A stretch of DNA of 51,165 bases, taken from NCBI GenBank assembly GCA_947451935.1, contig CANGBH010000013.1, positions 1 through 51,165 of the forward strand, written 5' to 3'. Made by a program: the position numbers and the translations under genes. Source of the DNA: Chitinophagaceae bacterium (GTDB lineage: Bacteria; Bacteroidota; Bacteroidia; Chitinophagales; Chitinophagaceae). The stretch's first letter is position 1; the number at the start of each line of letters is the position of its first letter. Positions 19,558 through 28,365 of this stretch are shown piece by piece. The notes under the pieces are model-generated. The model saw nothing but the letters and a program-made list of their open reading frames with translations. It ran no database searches and was not told the DNA's origin.

Positions 19558-22500
19558 ATGGCATTGAGGCTAAAATACATTTCAATTTCTATCGTTCTAG
19601 GACTCCTATTTTTTGCCTGCCATCAAAAAAACACCACACCACTGCTTTTTGAATTAATACCAACAGAACAATCTGGTATTTCGTTTACGAATGAGATCAA
19701 AGAGGATGAAAAACTCAATATTCTCACATTCGAATATTTCTATAACGGAGCTGGAGTAGGGATTGGCGATTTCAATAACGATGGCCTAAAAGATGTGTTT
19801 TTTTCATCAAATATGGGGAAAAGCAGGCTCTACCTTAATAAAGGTAATTTTTCATTCCAAGACATAACCGACGCATCAGGAATCAATACAACAGGGAAGT
19901 GGGCGGCAGGAGTATCTGTTGTCGACATAAACCAGGATGGATATCAAGATATTTACCTATGCTTTGGTGGACCGAATGCCGCCGACAAAAGAGCCAATGC
20001 ATTTTACATCAACAATGGCAACAACACCTTTACTGATAGGGCTAAGGAATACGGCTTAGCAGATACTGGTCATAGCGTACAGGCAGTTTTTCTTGACTAC
20101 GACAAAGACAATGACTTGGATATGTATCTGCTAACTAACATTACCGATGAACTCGGACCAAATGTCATAAGACCTAAACGTAACAATGGTGAGATGATCA
20201 ATACGGACAGGCTATACCAAAACAATGGAAATGGCACATTCTCCAATGTATCAAGGCAAGCAGGTATTTTAAAAGAAGGTTATGGATTAGGTGTATCCGT
20301 TTGCGACATCAACCAAGATGGGTGGCCTGATATCTTCGTCTCCAATGACTACGTTTCAAACGACCTCTTGTATATTAATAACCACGATGGCACATTCACC
20401 GATCAGGCATCAAGGGTTTTCAAACACACGAGTTATTCAGCAATGGGTAATGATGTAAGCGACTATAACAATGATGGCCTATTGGATCTAATAGAAGTGG
20501 ATATGCTTCCTGCTGATAATTATAGAAAAAAAATGATGCTAGGAGCTACCAACCATGACCGCTATCGCTCTGAAATCCAATATGGCTATGATCCTCAATT
20601 CATGCGCAACTCCTTACAATTAAATCAAGGACTTGATCATGATGGAGTTCCTAATTTCAGTGAAATTGGTATGCTAGCTGGAGTTTCTGCTTCAGATTGG
20701 AGTTGGTGCCCCTTGTTTGCCGATATCGACAACGACGGATGGAGAGACTTAATCATCACAAATGGTTATCCTAGAGACATTACGAACCGCGACTTTATCA
20801 ACTACCGTGCGCAAGAGTATATGCAACAAAACCAACAACAAGGTGGTGGTTCAAAAATTTATTCCGCACTTCAAAAACTCGATGGAGCCTTTCTAAACAA
20901 CTTCATTTTCCAAAATAAAAAAAACCTGGGTTTTGAAGATGTATCGAAAAATTGGGGATTCACACAAAGCTCATATTCAACCGGTGCAGCTTATGCTGAC
21001 TTAGATAATGATGGTGACTTAGATATGATTGTAACGAATACGGGCATCCCAGCATTTGTATATAAAAACAATACAGACAGCATCTATCATAATAATTTTT
21101 TAACCATTAGCCTAAATGGACCAACTGGAAATAAAAATGGTTATGGCACAAAAATTAATCTCTATGCGAATGGATTGAATTCATTTCAAGAACATCAAAC
21201 TATTCATGGCTATCAATCCAGTATGCAAGATGAAATTCATTTTGGACTTGGGAAAGCAACACACGTTGATTCAATTGTAATTACATGGCCAAATGGACAA
21301 CTTCAACATCTTACTAATGTAAAAGCCAATCAAATATTAAAAATTAATTTCACAGAAAGTAAAACTGAAACTTTCCAAAATAAAAAGATAGAATCCGACT
21401 GGATAACTAATGCAACTAATCTAGGAATCAATTTTTTACACAAAGAAACTCCTTACACTGATTTTAATATTCAACCACTTCTTCCTCACAAATTTTCAAT
21501 GGCTGGTCCTGGCATCGCAGTTGGAGACATGAATGGAGATAAACTTGATGACTTTTTTATTGGAGGTGCATACAACCAATCAGGTGAATTATTTTTCCAA
21601 CAGGCGAATGGAAAATTCACTTCTCGCCAACTTGATGTAGGAAAAAAATACGAAGAGGATATGGGTTCGTTATTGTTTGATGCAGACAATGACAACGACC
21701 TTGATTTGTATGTAGTAAGCGGAGGGAATGAATTTGCCGATGCATCAATGTATTACCAAGATCGATTGTATTTCAATGATGGCAAAGGAAATTTTACAAT
21801 CGACAGACAAGCATTACCTAGAAATTTTACCAGCGGATCATGTGTTACCGCTTCTGATTTTGACGCCGATGGCGACCTTGATCTTTTTGTTGGCGGAAAA
21901 ATAAAACCACAACATTATCCCGAAGGAGGAACAAGTCAGTTGCTTGAAAATAGTGGTGGTAGATTCATCGATATAACCACTAAGATAGCACCAGGACTAA
22001 ACCATATAGGAATGGTTAACGCTGCTGTATGGTCGGATGTAAACAACGATAACTTACCCGATCTTATCGTAGTGGGTGAGTGGATGCCAATCACTGTGTT
22101 TATTAACCATGGAAAATCATTTCAAAATATCACCAATGAACTTGGATTAGCGAACAGCATTGGCTGGTGGAATAGCATTCAAGCTTCAGATATCAATCAT
22201 GATGGATACATTGATTATCTCGTTGGTAATCATGGGCTAAATAGTCGCTATACAACATCATCAGAAAACCCACTTCAAATTTATGTAAACGACTTTAGTG
22301 GTAACGGGAATAACAATGCCATCATTACGTACACAAAGGATGGTAAAACATACCCAATCCATCCTAGAGATGATCTTATGCAACAATTACCTGGACTAAG
22401 AAAAAAATTCCTTCTATACCATGACTATGCAAATGCAACACTTCACGATATTTTCTCAGAAGAAAAAATAAAAGAGGCAAGTTCATTTACTGTAAATACC

Positions 22501-23064
22501 ATGCAGACCTCTCTAGTAATCAATCATGGTAATTCGGAATGGAAAATTAATCCACTTCAGGTTGAGGCACAATTTGCTCCAGTATTTGGGTCTTTAATAA
22601 ATGATTATGATGGTGATGGCAATGATGATCTCTTACTCATCGGAAATGACTATAGTGCTGAAGTAATCAATGGTCGATATGATGCATTCAATGGATTAAT
22701 GCTGAAAGGAAATGGGAAAGGAAATTTCATAAAAGCAGCAAGTCAGTTTAATGTAAATGGTGATGGAAAAGGTCTCGTACAACTTTTAGCGCATGATAAT
22801 ACACCTCTACTAATTGCTACACAAAACAATGATCAATTGTTAACCTTCGCTGTTAAGAAAAGAAACATTGATAGAATCATACGAGCCAATTCAAATGATG
22901 CATATGCAATCATCAAGCTTGCAAATGGAGCAACTATAAAGAAAGAAGTGTACTATGGTTCAGGATATCTTTCTAGTTCAAGCAGATATTTTCAAATTCC
23001 AAAATCAGCAACTTCGGTAGAAATATATAACTACCAAGGTCAGAAAAGAAATGTGCTATTTTAG
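19558..23064 (+). CDS. Large FG-GAP/VCBS repeat lipoprotein with ASPIC/UnbV domain (Sus locus 1)
   Basis: A 1168-residue surface or periplasmic lipoprotein: signal peptide ends in 'LFFAC' with Cys21. Many FG-GAP/VCBS beta-propeller blades follow, each with a calcium-loop motif such as 'DFNNDGLKD', 'DINQDGYQD', 'DYDKDNDLD', 'DLDNDGDLD' and 'DFDADGDLD'. At about 520-600 an ASPIC/UnbV domain is seen ('GYGTKINLYANG', 'IHFGLGKATHVDSIVITWPNG'). A second propeller fills the C-terminal half. Such proteins often sit beside SusC/SusD pairs in Bacteroidota and may bind glycans or proteins; no catalytic site is visible. It is a paralogue of the protein at 41072-44443. Its 3' end overlaps the convergent small lipoprotein gene by 9 bases. 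Confidence 0.93.
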   Translation: MALRLKYISISIVLGLLFFACHQKNTTPLLFELIPTEQSGISFTNEIKEDEKLNILTFEYFYNGAGVGIGDFNNDGLKDVFFSSNMGKSRLYLNKGNFSFQDITDASGINTTGKWAAGVSVVDINQDGYQDIYLCFGGPNAADKRANAFYINNGNNTFTDRAKEYGLADTGHSVQAVFLDYDKDNDLDMYLLTNITDELGPNVIRPKRNNGEMINTDRLYQNNGNGTFSNVSRQAGILKEGYGLGVSVCDINQDGWPDIFVSNDYVSNDLLYINNHDGTFTDQASRVFKHTSYSAMGNDVSDYNNDGLLDLIEVDMLPADNYRKKMMLGATNHDRYRSEIQYGYDPQFMRNSLQLNQGLDHDGVPNFSEIGMLAGVSASDWSWCPLFADIDNDGWRDLIITNGYPRDITNRDFINYRAQEYMQQNQQQGGGSKIYSALQKLDGAFLNNFIFQNKKNLGFEDVSKNWGFTQSSYSTGAAYADLDNDGDLDMIVTNTGIPAFVYKNNTDSIYHNNFLTISLNGPTGNKNGYGTKINLYANGLNSFQEHQTIHGYQSSMQDEIHFGLGKATHVDSIVITWPNGQLQHLTNVKANQILKINFTESKTETFQNKKIESDWITNATNLGINFLHKETPYTDFNIQPLLPHKFSMAGPGIAVGDMNGDKLDDFFIGGAYNQSGELFFQQANGKFTSRQLDVGKKYEEDMGSLLFDADNDNDLDLYVVSGGNEFADASMYYQDRLYFNDGKGNFTIDRQALPRNFTSGSCVTASDFDADGDLDLFVGGKIKPQHYPEGGTSQLLENSGGRFIDITTKIAPGLNHIGMVNAAVWSDVNNDNLPDLIVVGEWMPITVFINHGKSFQNITNELGLANSIGWWNSIQASDINHDGYIDYLVGNHGLNSRYTTSSENPLQIYVNDFSGNGNNNAIITYTKDGKTYPIHPRDDLMQQLPGLRKKFLLYHDYANATLHDIFSEEKIKEASSFTVNTMQTSLVINHGNSEWKINPLQVEAQFAPVFGSLINDYDGDGNDDLLLIGNDYSAEVINGRYDAFNGLMLKGNGKGNFIKAASQFNVNGDGKGLVQLLAHDNTPLLIATQNNDQLLTFAVKKRNIDRIIRANSNDAYAIIKLANGATIKKEVYYGSGYLSSSSRYFQIPKSATSVEIYNYQGQKRNVLF

Positions 23065-23490
23065 AGAGTCTAATGGAATTTTAGTGAAGTAACGAATCAC
23101 ATACCTCACTTGCTTTTCACCAGGGAATAGTGGTGCACTCTCTTTTTTGAGAACGAGCTGACTAGAGTCTAACCTCAAAACAATATGCGGAGATGCTGGC
23201 GCACCAAGCGTATCGCTTATCATTAATTGATTGCCTTCAATGGAATAATAATATGGTCTCTCATGTCCCATTCCTCTCCTAAGCATAGTATGCTCTCCTT
23301 TATAAACGTGCACCTCTGCTGGTTGGGGATTTCTATTCATATAAGTAAACCCATTATAGAAATCATACAAAGAGTCAATTCGCCAAGCTCCTTGTAATTT
23401 TTTTTGATCGACACCAGAATTACACGAAATACTTACAAAAGCAAAAAAGAAAAATAACCATGTATAAGAGACCCTTTTTGTTGACATCAT
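23056..23490 (-). CDS. Small lipoprotein, lipocalin-like, function unknown
   Basis: About 144 residues. Lipoprotein signal with four consecutive Phe and a lipobox 'SISC' at Cys23. The mature part begins 'LQGAWRIDSLYDFYNGF', like the 'G.W.v.s' opening of lipocalin-like domains in Bacteroidota lipoproteins, and continues with alternating strands. I placed the start at the ATG at 23488-23490; a second ATG follows directly, and a TTG one codon upstream is less likely. It is downstream of SusD but beyond a strong terminator, so it may be expressed separately or by readthrough. Its stop overlaps the last codons of the convergent VCBS gene. Confidence 0.7.
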   Translation of the reverse strand: MMSTKRVSYTWLFFFFAFVSISCNSGVDQKKLQGAWRIDSLYDFYNGFTYMNRNPQPAEVHVYKGEHTMLRRGMGHERPYYYSIEGNQLMISDTLGAPASPHIVLRLDSSQLVLKKESAPLFPGEKQVRYVIRYFTKIPLDSLK

Positions 23491-23504
23491 CAAGTGTTAT
23501 TAAT

Positions 23505-23554
23505 TAAAAAACCGGCATCTTTATTTACGCTTAGGTAAAGTAAAGATACCGGTT
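23505..23554 (-). terminator. Terminator of SusC/SusD operon 1
   Basis: Long stem: AACCGGCATCTTTA (23510-23523) pairs with TAAAGATACCGGTT (23541-23554) with one mismatch, followed on the minus strand by a T run (complement of 23506-23511). It starts about 22 bases beyond the SusD stop. Confidence 0.88.
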
Positions 23555-23576
23555 ATAAATATTGATTCTAGTCTAT

Positions 23577-25043
23577 TTACTGATAATTAGGATTTTGAAC
23601 CAATACACCATTACTCAAATCGATTTCACGCTGAGGCAATGGGAAATAGTAATGCTTAGGGCGGCTAAATGATCTTGGACGCTTCCATTGACCTCTGTCT
23701 TGTGCATACAATGCAACAATGTCAACGATATTAGCTTTATCCCAACGGATAAGATCCAAATGACGCTCATTTTCACCAGCAAGTTCAACCCTTCTTTCGT
23801 GAATCAACGCATGCATGTCTGCACCACTTACAGGACTAAGCCCAGCACGTTCACGCACTGCATTAATTTCTGCATCGCCAGACTGACCAGAACGAATTTT
23901 AGATTCTGCTACAACAAGATAAATATCTGCAGCACGAAGTAGAGGGATATCTAAATCATGATTCATTCCAGTTCCGTCAGATTTTAATTTTGTATATTTT
24001 TTAAAATAGTGCCCTGCTTTACCACTCATTTCAGTTGCATTATATTGGAATGGTTCTCCATTAGATCCACCCTGAATGATATCTCCATCGCGGGCAACAG
24101 TATATTCCAATCTTGGATCACCTTCTTCGAATTCAGCTACTAAATCATCAGTTGGCTCTTGGAAACCCCATCCATCCCATGGCATATGCCTTGGAGCATA
24201 GTACCAAGAAGCATTATTATCTCCGGTCCATCCACCTGCAACTTGTTGAACATTAAATAGCATTTCAGGATTGTTATCTGTTGCTGGTTCAAAGTTATCA
24301 CCATAATTACTTGCAAGGGGATAAGGACCTGAAATCACTTTATTTCCGTATTCTATCGCCTTAGCAAAATCTTGCTTGTACAAATATAGCTTTGATAAAT
24401 ATCCCCAAGCAGCTCCTTTTGTTGCTCTACCAACATTTTCCGCATCATTAGTTGCTAACAACAAATCACCTGCCATTTTCAAATCACTCTCAATTCTAGC
24501 TTCAACTTCTTCCATAGTTCCTTTAGGAACATTGTAAGTATTGCTTTTTACATTTTCTTCTGTGATTACTGGAACCTGACCGTAATATTTATACAACTGC
24601 CAGTACATAAAGCCCCTCATGAAGTAAGCTTCACCGATAATCCTATCTTGAAGCGCTTTATCCATATCAATGTTAGGCACATTGAGCAAAACAGAATTCG
24701 CTCTAGATATGATTTCATATCTCATAGACCAAGACCATCCAAATTGAGGATTACTTGGATCAAACGTTAATTCTTCAAGTGCTTGTTCATTACCCCAGTC
24801 ACCTGATCTCCATTGGTCATCAGAACAGATGTCCCATGCTTGCTCTGGGTGTCCGAAAAACATTTCATCCTCAAGTAATGAATACAAGGCATTTGATGCT
24901 AAAACTGCATCTGTTGCATTTCTATAAAATGTATTTGACGTTACTTGACCATATGAAGTAGTGTCAAGTAAATCCTTCTTACATGCTGCCATGGATAAGG
25001 TCAACAGTATGAAAATCGCTTTGTAAAAATTGTTATGTTTCAT
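23577..25043 (-). CDS. SusD/RagB family glycan-binding lipoprotein (Sus locus 1)
   Basis: A 488-residue outer-membrane lipoprotein that forms the lid on the partner SusC and binds the substrate. Signal peptide ends in 'SMAAC' with Cys21. The N-terminal helix pattern 'TSNTFYRNATDAVLASNALYS' and helical TPR-like repeats ('EAYFMRGFMYWQLYKYYGQVP') are typical; the C-terminal SusD domain includes 'INAVRERAGLSPVSG' and 'HERRVELAGENERHLDLIRW', ending 'LPQREIDLSNGVLVQNPNY'. It lies 18 bases after SusC and is followed by a terminator. Confidence 0.97.
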   Translation of the reverse strand: MKHNNFYKAIFILLTLSMAACKKDLLDTTSYGQVTSNTFYRNATDAVLASNALYSLLEDEMFFGHPEQAWDICSDDQWRSGDWGNEQALEELTFDPSNPQFGWSWSMRYEIISRANSVLLNVPNIDMDKALQDRIIGEAYFMRGFMYWQLYKYYGQVPVITEENVKSNTYNVPKGTMEEVEARIESDLKMAGDLLLATNDAENVGRATKGAAWGYLSKLYLYKQDFAKAIEYGNKVISGPYPLASNYGDNFEPATDNNPEMLFNVQQVAGGWTGDNNASWYYAPRHMPWDGWGFQEPTDDLVAEFEEGDPRLEYTVARDGDIIQGGSNGEPFQYNATEMSGKAGHYFKKYTKLKSDGTGMNHDLDIPLLRAADIYLVVAESKIRSGQSGDAEINAVRERAGLSPVSGADMHALIHERRVELAGENERHLDLIRWDKANIVDIVALYAQDRGQWKRPRSFSRPKHYYFPLPQREIDLSNGVLVQNPNYQ

Positions 25044-25061
25044 ATTATTATCTTTTATCGT

Positions 25062-28000
25062 TTACAAACTAACATTAAGGCCTAAAGTCCATGTACGAGC
25101 TTGTGGATATTGAGCATAATCAACATTAAGTTGTTTGTTACCATCAATATAACCAAGCTCAGGGTCAAGACCTTTATATTTGGTGAAAGTCAATACGTTT
25201 TGTCCGCTTACATAGAAACGTGTACGACCAATACCTAACTTCTTGGTAAACCCTTCATTAAAGGTATAACCAAGAGAAATGTTCTTCAAACGTAAAAAAC
25301 TTCCATCTTCAATAAACATATCAGATGTTCTATAGTTCAGATTATTACGTTTAGTAGACATTCTAGGAATAGTGTTGCTTGTTCCAGGACCAGTCCAACG
25401 GTTAGCAGTTTCTGCATACATGTTGAACGGATATGTTGGGTCAATACCTTGCATTCTATCAGCATTGAAAATTTTCACACCTTGAGATCCCAAGAAAAAT
25501 AATGACAAGTCAAAACTCTTATAGTTGAAATCAGTGTTAAAACCATAAACCATTTTAGCATGAGGGCTACCTATATTAGTACGATCGCCTTCATCAATTT
25601 TACCATCACCATTGATATCAAGAAAACGAACATCACCAGGAGTAACTAATCCATCAGTTCTTCTTGAATCATTTTTCAAGTTTGGATCGCTGTCAATTTC
25701 AGCTTGTGTTTGGTACAAACCATTGGTTTTCCATCCGTAGAAAATACCAAGAGGTAATCCTTCGTAAGTCCTTGAAATTTCTTGGCTTTGACGACCATAA
25801 ATAGTAGATCCGATAAAGTTACCGTCGAACAATTTAATAACCTTATTTTGGATGAATGATGCGTTGGCACCAAGACGGTAAGAAAGCTCACCAATTTTAT
25901 TATTATAGCTCAAATCTATTTCAATACCCTTATTGCTCAATACACCTACGTTTTTATCAGGGATAGACAACCTACCCACTGTTCCAATTGTTGGAGGTGC
26001 AAGTAACATGTCGTTTGTAGTCTTGTTAAAATAGTTCAAGTTAACTTGTAAACTTTTATTGAACATTTCAGCACTCAAGCCAATATTAGTCATTTCTGCA
26101 GTTTCCCAAGAAATGCTATAGTTTGGCAATCTAACTTGTGCACTTGATACAACTTGATTATCTCCAAATACATAATGTCCAGCACCACCTATCAAGGCAA
26201 GGTATTGAAGGCTTGCAACATTTTGGTTACCCAATTGGCCCCAACCTCCAGTTAACTTCAAGTCATTGATGAATGATACATTAAAGAATTTCTCGTTTGA
26301 AATTCTCCAAGCTGCTGAAAACGCTGGGAAATAACCCCATCTGTTTGACTTATCAAATTTTGAAGATCCATCCGCACGGAAAGTAGCAGTTAACAAATAG
26401 CGTTTTGCAAAATCATAATTAACTCTTGCGAAGCCAGATTGCAAAGCATCATAACTGCGATTACCACCAATGCCACCAAAATTTTGTCCAGCATCTAAAT
26501 AACGTTGGCTAAAATCTTCATTAGGGAAATCACGCTTAGAAGCATAAAAGCCATCTCCATTAAATGTTTGTGCTGTATAACCAGCAACCGCATCAATTTT
26601 ATGCTTACCGAAGATTTTATTATATGATAAGAAATATTCGCTCAATAGTGAATACCCTTCTCCAAAACTCCTAGAAAGAGAGTTATTAGCTCTTGCTCTT
26701 GTTTGGCCTCTTATTATTTCAGCAAAATTTCTATTTGTACCTTGACTTCCGTCTACACCAAGATTGGCTTTAAACTTCAATCCTTCCAAAATTTTATATT
26801 CTGCATTTACATTAGCTAATAAACGTGTATTTATATTAGTTGCATCAACAGAATTAACAGTATAAATCGGATTGTTTATATCACCAAATTCATTTGCAGA
26901 CACCTGTGAAGAACCCCAAGTACCATCATCATTTTTGATTGGTAAAAATGGCATGAAACGAACTGCACTCCAAATCAAACCATCCTGAGAAGAAAGTGTA
27001 TTTAGACTATTATCAGTTCCACGAGTCAATTGAAGGCTTTGGCCAACTTTTAAACGGTTACTAATTTTATGATCAGAATTGATACGAAGGCTGTAACGTT
27101 TGAAATAAGAATTTTTGATAATCCCCTTTTCATTGTAAGATCCTGCAGAAATCATGTAAGATGATTTAGCAGAACCCCCAGTAAGAGATACATCTGTATT
27201 ATTAGTTAATCCATTTCCAAAAAGTTCATCCTGCCAATTGGTTCTTTGTACAAGATTATATGGATCATTCCAAGCCTCAACCATATCAATACCATCATTC
27301 AGATAACGCTCTTTTTTCAACGTTACTAATGTTTTAGCATCCAATACATCCAATGTCTTACGAGCTTTGGATATACCAGTATAACTATTCACAGTCACTT
27401 TAAGTGGTTGTTCGAAATTGCCTCTTTTAGTAGTTACTATAACAACTCCATTTGCAGCTCTTGTTCCGTAAATAGCAGATGCTGATGCATCTTTCAAAAT
27501 CTCTACAGAAGCAATATCATTTGGATTTACTGAATTTAGATCCCCAGAAGGAATTCCATCAATAACAATCAATGGATCAGCATTATTTATAGTACCTGTA
27601 CCACGAATACGGATAGAACCTGCATTACCAGGGCTACCACCATTACGTACTACGTTTACACCCGCAACCCTTCCTTGAAGTGCTTGAGTTGCTCCAGATA
27701 CAGGAAGGTTTTGGATTTGTTCTCCTTTAATAGAAGATACAGCACCAGTTACATCCTTTTTAGACTGGGAACCATATCCCACAACAACGATTTCTGAAAG
27801 TTTAGTAGAAGACATTGCCAACGAAACATCAATAGTGCTCTTACCACCAATTGCTATTTCTGTCTCAGCAAATCCAGTGCTAGAAAATACCAAACTAGCA
27901 TCTCCAGATTGAAGACTAAGCTTGTACACACCAGTTGAGCTAGTAGTTGTTCCCCTGTTAGAACCCTTAACGGTTACACTCACATTTGAAAGGGGAGCAC

Positions 28001-28115
28001 CTGTACTTTGGTCAGTAACCTTTCCCGTTACTGAGCTTTGTGCCATGGCCGCCTGGAAGGAAGCAACAGTCACAACTAAAGCAAAAAATCGCTTAAGCAT
28101 GAAACGTAATTTCAT
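25062..28115 (-). CDS. SusC/RagA family TonB-linked outer-membrane transporter (Sus locus 1)
   Basis: A 1017-residue outer-membrane importer for oligosaccharides or similar large nutrients. Order: signal peptide ending 'QAAMAQ' (about 1-26); carboxypeptidase-D-like domain 28-108 ('VTGKVTDQSTGAPLSNVSVTVKG'); SusC plug 115-235 with 'VVVGYGSQSKKDVTGAVSSI', 'IRIRGTGTINNADPLIVIDG' and 'ASAIYGTRAANGVVIVTTKRG'; barrel to the end. A calcium-loop-like motif 'DINGDGKIDEGDRTN' occurs in the C-terminal third, common in SusC. No STN signalling domain, so no anti-sigma-factor link. Expression is probably governed by the palindrome-rich region at 28149-28234. Confidence 0.97.
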   Translation of the reverse strand: MKLRFMLKRFFALVVTVASFQAAMAQSSVTGKVTDQSTGAPLSNVSVTVKGSNRGTTTSSTGVYKLSLQSGDASLVFSSTGFAETEIAIGGKSTIDVSLAMSSTKLSEIVVVGYGSQSKKDVTGAVSSIKGEQIQNLPVSGATQALQGRVAGVNVVRNGGSPGNAGSIRIRGTGTINNADPLIVIDGIPSGDLNSVNPNDIASVEILKDASASAIYGTRAANGVVIVTTKRGNFEQPLKVTVNSYTGISKARKTLDVLDAKTLVTLKKERYLNDGIDMVEAWNDPYNLVQRTNWQDELFGNGLTNNTDVSLTGGSAKSSYMISAGSYNEKGIIKNSYFKRYSLRINSDHKISNRLKVGQSLQLTRGTDNSLNTLSSQDGLIWSAVRFMPFLPIKNDDGTWGSSQVSANEFGDINNPIYTVNSVDATNINTRLLANVNAEYKILEGLKFKANLGVDGSQGTNRNFAEIIRGQTRARANNSLSRSFGEGYSLLSEYFLSYNKIFGKHKIDAVAGYTAQTFNGDGFYASKRDFPNEDFSQRYLDAGQNFGGIGGNRSYDALQSGFARVNYDFAKRYLLTATFRADGSSKFDKSNRWGYFPAFSAAWRISNEKFFNVSFINDLKLTGGWGQLGNQNVASLQYLALIGGAGHYVFGDNQVVSSAQVRLPNYSISWETAEMTNIGLSAEMFNKSLQVNLNYFNKTTNDMLLAPPTIGTVGRLSIPDKNVGVLSNKGIEIDLSYNNKIGELSYRLGANASFIQNKVIKLFDGNFIGSTIYGRQSQEISRTYEGLPLGIFYGWKTNGLYQTQAEIDSDPNLKNDSRRTDGLVTPGDVRFLDINGDGKIDEGDRTNIGSPHAKMVYGFNTDFNYKSFDLSLFFLGSQGVKIFNADRMQGIDPTYPFNMYAETANRWTGPGTSNTIPRMSTKRNNLNYRTSDMFIEDGSFLRLKNISLGYTFNEGFTKKLGIGRTRFYVSGQNVLTFTKYKGLDPELGYIDGNKQLNVDYAQYPQARTWTLGLNVSL

Positions 28116-28148
28116 AATTTTTAATTAAACAGTTAGTTATACAATATG

Positions 28149-28165
28149 GCAAAATCAGATTTTGC
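28149..28165. promoter_or_regulatory. Perfect inverted repeat GCAAAATC-A-GATTTTGC upstream of SusC 1
   Basis: Eight-base perfect arms around one central base, 34 bases upstream of the SusC start. On the minus strand its arm includes TGATTTTG, one mismatch from the TAnnTTTG promoter element, so it could be an operator on the promoter. Confidence 0.45.
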
Positions 28166-28186
28166 ATCGTAATATTACAACACTCC

Positions 28187-28213
28187 TTCAATAATGACAA
28201 ATTCATTATTGAA
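28187..28213. repeat. Perfect 11-bp inverted repeat upstream of SusC 1
   Basis: TTCAATAATGA (28187-28197) and TCATTATTGAA (28203-28213) are exact reverse complements with a 5-base spacer. No T run follows on either strand, so it is more likely a binding site than a terminator. Confidence 0.5.
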
Positions 28214-28221
28214 AACGTTTT
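28212..28221. promoter_or_regulatory. LacI-family-like operator core AAAACGTTTT
   Basis: A ten-base palindrome with central CG, the core form recognised by many LacI-family regulators. It abuts the preceding inverted repeat, about 97 bases upstream of the SusC start. No lacI gene is in the window; assignment is by core sequence only. Confidence 0.4.
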
Positions 28222-28365
28222 AGTAATGCACAGCCTCATTCAGACATGTATTTAATATGTAATGCTGCATGCTGTGCTCAAATAAATAATTTATATATAA
28301 ATGTATAAATTTCAATAACTTAAATGTTACTGATTGACAAAATCTAACCTATCCGTATTTATGTA

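Noticed and set aside
19558-23064. Repetitive DNA within the VCBS gene as a possible tandem repeat or CRISPR-like array
   Set aside because: The repeats are diverged coding repeats (calcium-loop blades) without uniform spacers or identical units.
23056-23064. Nine-base convergent overlap of VCBS and small lipoprotein genes as a sign of a broken gene
   Set aside because: Both frames end with normal family-length C termini; short convergent overlaps are common.
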